The notes beneath the pieces are model-generated. The model was not told where the DNA came from. It made no database searches and was given only the letters and a program-made list of their open reading frames with translations. Of a stretch of 64,000 nt of DNA, positions 13,101-25,100 are shown piece by piece. The position numbers and the translations under genes are program-made. The stretch's first letter is position 1. Every line of letters begins with the position of its first letter. Source of the stretch: Nemopilema nomurai (lineage: Eukaryota; Cnidaria; Scyphozoa; Rhizostomeae; Rhizostomatidae); assembly GCA_003864495.1 (NCBI GenBank), contig ML133427.1:2065247-2129246 (forward strand), in the 5' to 3' direction.

Positions 13101-16100
13101 GATACAGCGTTGCCCAGGAGCCATCTTCATTTTGAACCCTCACCCAATGCACAAACGGGGTGTCGCTGTTATCTTGATCTTCCCAATTATAGCAGGAGAA
13201 CCAAAACTTTGTCTCCAACGTTGTGCCAGTTTTCGGATGGACCTTACACGTTCCATTAGATGGTGGCTCATTTGCAATCAAGATCATTGATGAATCACCT
13301 TCCATTGTGCTGGACCCAACTGCTGAAATGGCAAAAGCTGTCATTGGTACAGGAAACGAGCAAATCAAAAGCAGAACTGGTTACCCTTTTCTGTCCCCCT
13401 TTGAGCAAAAACTTGGCAAAATGAAATCGAGAAAGTCCTTACCGGTTGTCAGGACGAAGAACTTGACCGTATAGCTGTCAATGCCATCTAGCGTATCCTT
13501 TGCTATTATGAACAGAGCTGGAAATTCCACGTTGTTTGTCGATTCATTAATAACCACAGTCCCATTTGATGACGTAACTGACCACGTGACAGAAAGTTCG
13601 GTCCAGTCCCCTAGGCAATCAGTGCACTCGCCAAGGAACTTCATGTCTCGATGACGTACGTACTTTCTTGTCTTGTAAGCCTGACACGTGATGCAGGTGA
13701 GAAAAACGTCATGTCTGTTTGCCGCCACAATTTTCACCTTGAAAAGAAGTAGAGCATCAAGTAACTGCAAATTCCCTAACATTCTTTCTTAGTCTTAACC
13801 CTTTTCAAGGATTGTTACGGGTTGAAATGCATGAGTATGAGTGGGTTTTAAAAATACCTTCTTTAAATGAGCGCGCACTTAAGAGTAATGAGCCTGAAAG
13901 AATATGAAACATTCGTGCGCATGCGCAAAGCTTTACGTGGGTTCGCATATTTGTTGAAGATCTTTGCTATATAGAAGCTCTGTTGAAAGCGAATCAAACA
14001 AGACTTTCACCTTCGGGGTTAAGGCAACCCAAATAAAAACATACGCAAAATGATTTCTCTATTTGCGCAAAGATATGCCAAATGATTTCTCTATTTGCGC
14101 AAAGATATTCCGGTGAAAACACGGGTTTAGGCCATCTGTTTGCACACTGGATCTAGGTGTCGGGAGATTTAAAGAGTAAGGAGCATGCCCAATGGGTATC
14201 AAAGAAATATGGAGTCAAACTGTAGAAGAATAACAGTGATTTTAAGGGCCTACGAATGGGTTTGTCACCAAAATCCCAGATGGTTGCGATTAATTCTTAT
14301 AAAACGGGCTGGATGAAAGTCAAATCAACAGAAAATCAACAGATGAGATGTGCCTTTAAAACAGAATGAACTGCAGCATGACGTAGCTAGCAGTAAAACA
14401 ATATTTACCCTCTGAGACGTCCTAGCTGGAGATCCGTTAAGACGCTTCACGAACAAGGTGAATGAGTAGAAATGACCTCGGCTGAGACTTTCTGCACCAA
14501 CAAGAAGCTTCGCATCCCTACCCCATGATGTGTTATGGCACCCTACATTATGCGCATTGAAGCTGCTATTTCGTGACTCGACGGTGCACTCCCAGCGGTA
14601 GTAGAGCGCACTCGGTTCGCCAGGGGTGCGGTCAGGGTCAATAGTCTGCGACGCATCCAGAGCGAACGACTGGTTCTGTCCAAAATATCGCAGCTCACCT
14701 CCTGTTATCACAGGGATCGGAGGAGTAGGCAGCACCTTGAGGAAAAGGCTTTCATTAATTTCGATAAGAGGTTTTGAGATTCGACAAGAGGTTCGATAAG
14801 AGATTTTGATAAGCAATTTTGCTGCACCGAAATCAAAACATGAAAAAAGATTATCAACAACTGTTTATTAACATTTATGAAATTTTGTTACTTGAAATAC
14901 TTCAAAAGCTTTTGCTAATAAGAACTAGACATATTATAGCCTCTAAAGCAAAATAACAATAATCAAAGATATAAATGCACATTTTACTCGCTTTCTTCTT
15001 CTACTTTACGGAACATTTCTAGAACAATTTATCTTTAATGGCATATCAATGTCCCTTTTACGTTTGGTCAATCAGTGCAGAAAAAAATCTGTGAACAGTA
15101 TAAAAGGCATATAGGGTCCATGGGAAATATCAGGCAAAAGACTAACCTTTAAAAACAAGGCATCATAAATAGTGAACCTTCCACCGATACCATAACTAGC
15201 AGTGTAAAACAGACAGTAGAATCGGCCTTTGAAGCTTCTTGGCTGAATGGCCAACAAGGGTGACGTCAGATCGACCGTGGGCGGCAGCTCATACGAGGCT
15301 AGAGCCTCGATGTCAATAAGGCAGTCCGATTTGGAATTGGCAACCTTCACCAACCACCTCGAGTTCACGGACCACGTGGAGCAGTCGCTGACAATCGAGG
15401 CCTCGGAGTAAAGCCATGAAGAATTGAAGAATTCTCGGCGTTTGTTACCAGCAATGGTAACCAGAGGAGGTGTGCACGTCATTGACTCAACAGATACAAC
15501 TAGACTTCCCGCACTCTCACTAACGTTATTGCGGGCAATCGCTTTTACCACATACAAGCCGACGTGAGAGAAATTCTGACGTAAGCTGGTGCCCACTTCG
15601 GCTTCAATGAGTGAATCGTTAAGGAACCAGCGATAAGTCACGTGACTTCCGCTCTTAGTAAAAACTCGAAAATCGATGTGATTGCCCACGGGAATTCTCA
15701 GTGTCGTTGCCCACAATGAGACGTTCGCTACTTTCTCTTGAAAGTACAACACGACGTCTTTGCTATCGTTGCTGACCTGATTCGCCGCAGAAACAACAAG
15801 GGACACATTGCTTGGCACATCGGCGTGGAACCAAACAGTGGATCCGAAGGTTTGGATGCGCCTCACGCCAGCCGGCAGCCTAAAAGATACACTTGCGTTT
15901 GTGCCTTTGGCCACAACTGTGAGATTAACAGGCACTGCAGTAGGGAGGATACTGTTATTAGGGGGTAAGACGGAGACTATTTGAGTAGGCTCTTGCACAA
16001 AAACCATCGCCAGCGCAACAGCCGAACTCACAAGGTTGGATGCGTTGACAGATATTTCGTAAACACCAGGGTTGGTGAGCGAATGATTGAATGCCCCCCG

Positions 16101-19100
16101 GTTTTCCGTTGCGACAATGTGATGCATGGTGCTCCGCAACACCCAAGAGAAGGATGCGTTTGTTCCATCAGAGATTCTCGCTGAGAAAGAAGCCAGTTCA
16201 TTGACACGATAAAAGTGTTTAGCGTGTAGAATGCCGACGCCCGTCACACGATTTTGCACGGTAACTGAAAAACTGTGATTTGTGTTCTGTGCCGGATTTC
16301 TTGCGCTTACCGTCAAGGTGTATACCCCCGGTTCTGGAAAAGTGAGGCGGACATTTAGGCCAACCACTGACGAGAAGATGACGCGAGCAGGGAAGTGCCA
16401 TGTGACACTTGCATTAGCTGAACTCGACTCTTCCAGCTCAAACAATGTCGAGCGATTTGTCATTGCAACTTCCGGCCTAAGGCCCTTGAAAGCAATGCGA
16501 TCGAAGACGTGAATTGTTTTTTCGTCAAACCTTGATCCAATGATGTTTTTTATCTGCACCTTAATAACATACTTCCCCGAATAAGGAAACACATAATTGA
16601 GCGTTAGATTGGAGCTCACAGCTTGGCCGTTGATGTACCATACCGATGAGAAATTGCTACCACTCTCCAATTCAAGTTGAAATAAGACAGGATCGCGTAC
16701 AAGACCACTTAGGCTCTTCGTCAAAATTCTTACACTGCCTATTCGTTGAACCACAGGGAATGTTTTTGTCGCCACTTCTTTTGATACATTATTGAATACC
16801 TCAACTGAGACAACTAAATTATAGGCACTTGATTCGGTCAGCTTGACCTGGTTGAAAGCAGTTCTGGTTAGGGTCAGGGTTGAGCCGATTTTCCAAAGAT
16901 ATACCAAGTCATTTCCTCTTTCCGTCCGGGCATGAAGGACGACTGATTCGTTAAACGGGACGGCGGTTAAATTATCACTAAGATAAACGCCCACCCCACT
17001 AACCGGTTCCTGCACAGCGACCGTTAGATTTGACGACTGGATCATAAGATGGTTCTCCAACCTCAAGCTGATAGTGTGGTAGCCGGGGGTACTGAACGAG
17101 CGAATAATGCTATCTCTCTTGCTGCTAATGATGACATCATCTATGATCCACGTGTAGTTGTGTTCTGCTCTATATTTGATAGAGGACTCCACCACGACAG
17201 CAGTATTCACAGCCAACCACGAAGAGTTTGCTGTCAGTTGTAGGCCATCGAGCCGAAGCTCCACCTGAACAATGACTTGCGTCTTCACAGCTGAAACGTT
17301 ATTTGCTGCGGTGACGTTCACCAGCAAAGGGCCTAGCTCAGTGAAGTTGAAGTGAACGTTTGGCCCCGTTAGCGTCGTTCCACCTTTAAAATGCCACGTG
17401 AAAGCCGGCCTGAATCCTGTCAGCCGAGCGCTTAACCGCGTGTATCCCGCGGAAGACAGCGGAACGTACAAAGGGTGAACGATGACATCCCCAGACACCC
17501 GGTCTTCTGATACCACTGTGATGGTCTGGAGAATTTGGCTTACGTTGTTCTTTGCAATGAAATCTAGCCTGAAAATTCCAGCGGATCGAAACACGAAGGC
17601 CAAAACGCGCGACCTGTTTATGAGATGTAGCGGCCACGAGTAGGCTGAACAAGGATCCACTGACGAAATGTTCGAAACCGTCGCGCAAGTAACCTTGTAT
17701 CCGTAGAGAGAAGTTTGATTGACGGACAGGCTGACGTTAACGGAACTGTTTGTCACGACGTATGGCTGCGCAGCCACAATAAACAGGTTGCTGCCGCTGC
17801 TCAGCGCTCGCTCTACGAAGACCACAGAGAAGATGGTGACATTGGGTGTTACGTTGTTCTCCGCGTAAAGCGAAACTGGATAATGGCCTTCCTTGGAGTA
17901 CACATGTTGCATCGATGGCACAGCGCTGGCTATGTACGACAGATCGTTTGTTGACCCATCTCCAAAATTCCACTTCACGGACATATGACTACCGGACGCT
18001 TTGTCTACATTCAAGAAATGCGGAGTATCAAGAGGAATGTAATACGCACTCGCAAGACTTATGTCTATCGGTTCCTCTACTCTAATCTGGATGAGCACGT
18101 CTTCACTACTAACCATATTCCTCGCAGTCACAGTCAAATTCTTATCTCCTGGGCTTGGAATTCTAAGTTCACCGGACACGTTTCCCTGAAAAATGTTACT
18201 CGACAACTCAAGACTTGTTACGTCATATTTGACATCACTTCCTTTGCTCACTCCAACATGGATCCTGAAATTTTCGTTCACTCGGCAAATCAGTTGACTA
18301 GCGGTTGCAACAAAGCCTTCGATGATGTCTTGCACGTAGATCCTGACCCCCGTCGTGGCCACTACTGTCTTGGAGTTTTCAGCACGTACCTGAACAAAGT
18401 AAGCGTCAGGCCGGGAGAACGCGTAGTAAACTCTGGTTGAATTGACAGTATAGTTTGAGGAGCTTTCAAAATCCCATGCTAATTTCGGATTTTCTCCTTC
18501 ACACAACAGTGCTTGAAAAGTTATATTTGCATGTGTGGCGTAGAAACTATCATTAACAGGGGTTCTGATCGTGAGTCCGTGAATCGCCCCGGCCTCAATG
18601 ACATTGATACTAGTTTCTGTTGTTGCGTTGTTTAAGTTATTCTGAACATAAACTGATACATTATGTCTGCCAATGGTAGCAAATGTGTGTACGATGCCCA
18701 TTGTATCAAAGCCAACAACTGTGTTATCAACTTTCCACTCGATCAAATGCGAATCACCAACGAAGGAGACATTGACTTGCTTCACCATATGAATGTTAGC
18801 GGAGAAATCACAAAACGGATTAATCTGCAGCTGGGAAATTCTTCTCTCAGCTCTGAAACTCAAATTGCGAGCGAATACCTCGGTTGTGACTGGGTTGCTG
18901 AAGTTGACAGTCATCACATACTCTCGACTTTCCGTCAAAGCGACTGTCATGGGCAAAAAGCACGTGTCAGATCTGAATGCATTACAGGCGGATTTTGACA
19001 GTGCCTGACAATCCAAGCACATCCCGATTTCATTTCCTTCATGATCGATCCATCTGAGGCACGGTGCAAAGTCCAATTGGCAGTCACGTGACGAAATGGT

Positions 19101-22100
19101 GATGTGAAAGTAAAGAACAGCTGTTCAAAAGTTGGATAGTAATTCATCAGAGGAGAAAAGAGTTCAGGTGCTGCGGTCATGATTTCAAGGAACGTGAAGT
19201 TGATTGACAAAGTTGCAACGAGATCATCATCACCATGAAACTGCAGGGCAAAACTACTCTCATTCAAGTTGATTGTGTCCAGCGTAGCATCTGCTTGGGA
19301 CACCTGCCCCGCAGAGGCGAATGGGTTACAAGTGCTGCACTTGCTGAGACTCAATTTACTGTGCACGCCATTGAAAATGGATTGCACTGACAACTCCTCT
19401 GTTTCGTCGACGAAGAAGAGGCTGATCTCTACTGAATGATTGACAGGTACTGCAATGCTTTCTGGACCAATCAGCGACAGTGTTGAGCTTACGACTGTGA
19501 TGTTGTTGTCACTGATGAAGTAGCTAATGGTTCCACCCGTGCCATTGGATACGGAGACTGTCAGCGTCAAATTGGCGAATGCGCTACTCGTGTTTGTAAA
19601 CACAACCGCAGCCGCGGACGTACTGGCGGCAGTGGAGGTGAAGGGGTCGAGGACCGAAGACGAAGTCGTTACCGCTCGCTTAGTGCGGTGTCCGGACATC
19701 AACACCTGCGGAATGCTGTTGGCTGATCGAGTCAAGGCCGTGTATGGAGCTGCAAAACTTGTGGAGGGAATGTAACGGGTTTGAGGGCTGGAGAATCGAG
19801 TGGGTTCGTTGGAAGACGCTGCAGTGGCTGGGGTAGCGACCTCCCAGTTCACCACCGACTGACTGATGCTGACGGTTGAAAGGCCTGCTGCGAAGCGATA
19901 TAGTTGGCTGGAGTTCTGTGCCTGAGGAGGCTGGCTCTCACTCACACCCACCTGACTCGCATTGAGGCTCATCGACTCGGCGGTGCTCGGTGTTGGTAAG
20001 GCAACCGACTTCACGCTGTAGGAGGTCGAGATATTCATTGAAATCGTACTCACGAATGACGAAGAAAGGGACGCTTCGCTGGCACTGACAGCTGATGATA
20101 TCTTCGGTGTAGCCATGACGACTGATTCAATAGTGCCCGAGATACTGGGTTCAGGTGTAACATTCGGTATCAAATGAAGTGTGGACACAGCATTTGTCTC
20201 AGCCGGCAAAATGGTCTCAAGGATGATGCTGGACAGCGCTTCGGCGATTCCTGAGGCTATCGTAAGCAGACGCTCTTGTGTGCGAATCATGGAGTTGTAA
20301 CTAGCCGTTAAAGCTGACTGCTGAAAGAAAGACTCTGTGGCACTATTGTTTTGCGCATCAAAAGATGGCCAATCAGACGACACTTGATCTTGACTCTGCA
20401 GATCCATGTTCTGGCTAGATGTCGAGGCAGTGATTGCCGCTGCACTGGCAGCATCCGCAGCGGTCAAAGATGGCTCGGCTGGTGTCTGCTGCAAGGAACT
20501 CTCAACTAGCTGGTTGAAATCCAAAAAAGGTATGGTAGAACACGACTGAGGCTTTTTGGAGCTATCGCATCTCAACCTGCAGCCATCACCTGCATTGTAG
20601 GTCGTAGAGTGGGGGGATCCACAAAGACATGTCGTCCCAACCACGGCAGCGTACATGTAGCTTTCATCCGCGCATAGGCCCTTGCACACCGTGATGTCTG
20701 TTGTGGACGCTGCCATAGCAAACAGAGGCACCACCTTCTGGCTGTGGCAGCTCCAGTACGCCAAGAGGGAGGTGCTGTCTGTAAAAGGGGAGAACAACTT
20801 GTTAGGCAAAGTTAGGAGCACAGTGTATAGATGCCATATTTGTGGTGGAGGTAAAAAGGTCCTTATATGTTTGGTGAGGTGCAAATGCATCTCAACCAGT
20901 TACATGACAAGAGCTATAGCGAGCAAGGAGGACAATACATTTTGAAACACTACTTTAAATTGCGAGAAATACTAGGAAAACGCAACAATTAGCATCAAAT
21001 CCACATTCATGATTTGCCACATTCCTGTGTTATTTGATTTTTATATCTTCTAAAAAAAAGTTAGATCAAAATTTGAATTCAACTGAACTTCACTAGAAAT
21101 CGTGATAGCAACAGAGCTTGCCATATGACCGATGATAATTTGCGATTCTAGCTATCAAGCTTCCTACCTGATCTTCTTTGCCTTCGCAATCCCATTTTAC
21201 AATTCTTCACAACTGTAAAACAAGTAATTTTCATTTTCATACGACAAATATAAAAAAAGAGCTACGAACAGAAATAATATAGAAAGTTGTATTGAAAAAT
21301 ATACATCATACATGTTGTCACTATATATAAAATTGTTTTCTTTTTTTTTAAATAAACGATCCATCACAAATGAAGAAAGTGATTTGAAAAAGGTCAACAT
21401 GACAGCAAAATATATGCAAGATTTAAAAATAACATCTAGGCATCAAGGAAGATAAATCTTTACGACCAAGACACGACATCTCCGGTATCAAGGGTACAAT
21501 AAAAGAAGTCAGAATACTCAATTTTCCAAAATGTTCAAAATTGCCCAATTTCAAAACAAAAAATGTTTACTTTAAATCCCTACAGCCTATACATTGATGG
21601 TTATTACATTAATTTATAGAATTACTTGAATTTTTGTTGAACAGAAGTATAAAAATATCTTACAAAAATAATTTCCAAGAAATATTGAAAAAATTCCTTT
21701 GTCTAACTTCCAAAATCATATCTTCCTTTATTCTTAAAGCTAAAGGACATATTAAATCTAGATGCAAAGTAAAAAAGTAGCAAAATTAACGTGTAAAAAC
21801 AAGGCAGATCTCGTACCCTTTGAATCTAAATCAATTAAATTCAAGACAGTCTTGGTATTTTCATCGTAACAATCGAAGGCATCAACACGTGCCAAGGAAT
21901 GAGCTTGTCTGTCGCGAAGCCAAACAGCAAACTGTACCGCAATACAGTCGCACGAGAGGTTGTTGGTGTATATGCTCCTAGGCAAAAAGATAACTCGTAA
22001 AGAAGCAGGCCTCTGCAGGCTTTAGCGTGATGTAAAATGCTGATCTGTTGTTCATGTCTCTTGTAGTTGATAAGGTTGAGCTAATTTGACTCTCAGAGCG

Positions 22101-25100
22101 CACTCAAGGGCGAGTCCAAAGCTGGGAGGGGATCAGCGATTGCATTGGAGAAATAATTAACGTTTGGTATACTGTCGCTTATAGGTGACGCACTGATGCT
22201 TTGTTAACTGAACATGTAAGCATTGATTCGTCTTTAGATAAATACAACTCATACACATGGCTCTAAAAACATTGCATTATGGGGCATAAACGATTTATTC
22301 TTTGCCAACAGATAACGGGAAAATCCAAAGCATTGAATCAGAAATTCCTCCACCTTCATGTCGATTATTTTCACAGACACCGCCTACCCTTACTACCTCA
22401 AAATCACTTGCAATTTCAAAATCTTTCCACTAAGACTCTTTGATATTCCCAAGTTTCGTGACACACACTTTTTTGCCCCCCCCCCCCCCCCCCGAAAATC
22501 CTACAGCCTATTTTCAAATGCAATTGACTCGGCGAAGCATTGAGCCTTGCCAAATGCTCTTTTCAACGGAAGCATCACCCATTAAAAATCAAGGATGAAA
22601 AGATAAAACAAAGAGAACTTACAATTCTGTCAGCGAAGGTAAGTGGCCAAATGCATTTTCCTCTATTCGACGTAACGGGTTGTCATTCAAAAGCCTGTGG
22701 ACAAAGACGATCAATAGCGATAAAAGAAGATGACTGGCGATTAAAGACGATCAGTGGCGATAAAAAACATGGCTGGCGATTAAAGACTATCAGTGACGAT
22801 AAAAGACGATCATGTGCAAAATAAATCTTGAAATCTTATTCATGCAATTTATGGTGCTTCTGTCAATAGCATCTGAGTATGATTATAGGTAATTCTGAGT
22901 ATTTAGAAGGGGTCAGTGAAGTAGAGGATAGTTCTAAGGAAAACGTGCTTTGTTACTTTCTTCAACACCAATTAAATCTTGGTTGTCTTACGACATCATC
23001 AGTCTTATAGGTAAAAGGTAGCATTCTGATTCTTCAAGCAATGATTGACTAAAATTGTAGAATTTTGAGGAAATGATATCCTTCACCCTACAAATTCAAT
23101 ATCTAAACTTTTCTAGGCCAAGAGAAAGTTTTCTTCGTGCAGTGGCCATAAATTTGATGATGTCAAAAAATGAATACTCATTACGTTACAATAGCAATTG
23201 ACATTTGTAAAAGCGTTCAAAGCCATTGATCTAACAAATATATAACGTAATTATCTTCAGTTTTCGCGACAGCTACAAACACAGTTAGCAATATATCAAA
23301 GACCCGAATAAGCGGAACTAAAAACACGAGTGCAGATTTTGGTTACAATTTAACGATACTTACAAGATCTTTAAATTTAGCAGACCAGTGAACTCCCATT
23401 TTCGTAATATCTCCATTTCATTGTTCGATAAATCCCTGTAGCGAAGAGCAGTAACAATAGTGTGAGAGATAAACATCACAACTTTGCCTCGCGTTTCGTG
23501 AATAATTGTAAATACAAAAACCAAGAATTGATTCCTTCAGTATTGAATCACATATTATCCATCTCTAGGCAGTGAAATTTATCTTGATTACTGAGTCCCA
23601 AGGAGAACATGATACCTGGTCATTTCCAAAAAAACTCCCGAGCTTTTACAAATGGGTAGCGAAAAATTGACAAAAGGATAATGACTTTTCAACAATTCTA
23701 GCAAATCTCAATAAAGAGCATTTAAAGACACTTTCACAGACAAATGTTTCCCAATTCCGTTTGGCAAAGACAAATCTGCCATGCCAAAGAGAATATAGGT
23801 ATTGCCCTGTCATGAAGAAAGATCGAATGAGAGAATGAAATTTAAGTCAATAAATTGAAAATGTAACGAGGATACTTACAGAAACTCCAAGCTCGGCAAA
23901 ATTGCTGCCAAAGACATTGGGACTGTCTTTATTCGGTTTCCATTCAGCTTTCTAGATAAACAGAAGGCATATTACAAGTAATTGTGAGACACCAATCACT
24001 TAAAAATGATCAAAATAGTTTCACGAAAATGCAACAACGATATAACTTTGCATTATCAGTAGAAGGATTCGCTGGTTTCCAACATCTTGATGACTTTCCT
24101 AAAAAGGGCAATGCATTTAATGTCATTCTTCATATTACATAACTTCATGTAATTAAGTCCTTCATTACAGTATCACAAAGCACAATGGACCTTTTCTAAT
24201 GACTTCATCTTTTATAAGCAGAAGTACAAAGAAAGATTTCCCTAATCAAAATTACAAGCGACACAGTATTTCATACATTCCAGCCCTAGATACACGATAC
24301 TAGTGCACTATAGCGATATTACTGGCTTCTAGATCAGTTCATAAAAAAGAGGGCGTTGGAGGAAACAATTAATTGCCTTTCATACTTGTAAAAAGCCAAT
24401 AAACAGAAGCGGAAATTTGATGTCCGAAATGTAATTGCAACTCGTCTCATTTACGCGCCATTTCGATTGTTCATTGCAATAAAAAAATATTAGGCTCGGA
24501 GATCCTATTAATTTGTACCAGAGTTATCGACTAAAAATTTTCCAATTGTTTCAAGCAGGCTGCTATGCCTTTAAAATAGAACAACCAACCCCTCTAAACT
24601 GGAAATAAGCATAGGGGATAGAAGGTTTCTCCTACAACGCTTGTCAAAAAGTTCACCACAGTTTCCTTGCATCAACGTTTAGCTTTTTCAAAGGTTTCGA
24701 ACAAAAAAAAGTATATCCTAAAATTTGGGGAAAGAGGGGCAAAATTTGTTAGTTGGGCCCCCATGTCTCCTGGCGTCGTGTCTGTATCTGAAAATAGAAT
24801 TTCAGGCAACACAATTTAAATTGCAAGCAAAGTTAGTTTTGAAAAGGACCACCCAAGCAAACGATCGCAGAAATTCCTTCAAGTTGGTCCTACTTTGGAA
24901 ACAATGAGAGGTTTTAAGGAAAGGGTCACTAAAAATGAATGAAAGTAAAAAATGATTCTGGTTACAACATCACCGCAGAAAGCAAGAAGAATTAAATCTA
25001 ATTGCTGTGATTAAAAGTGTCATTTCACTTAACATGAGATGGAGCTATATTACTTTTTGGCGATGGCAGAACTTTTATTCCTATCTGTAAAGCGCCCCTT

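Noticed and set aside
15738..18998. Many plus-strand frames of 60-150 codons opposite the PKD array.
   Set aside because: Antisense shadows of a 4-kb exon of high coding density; no independent support.
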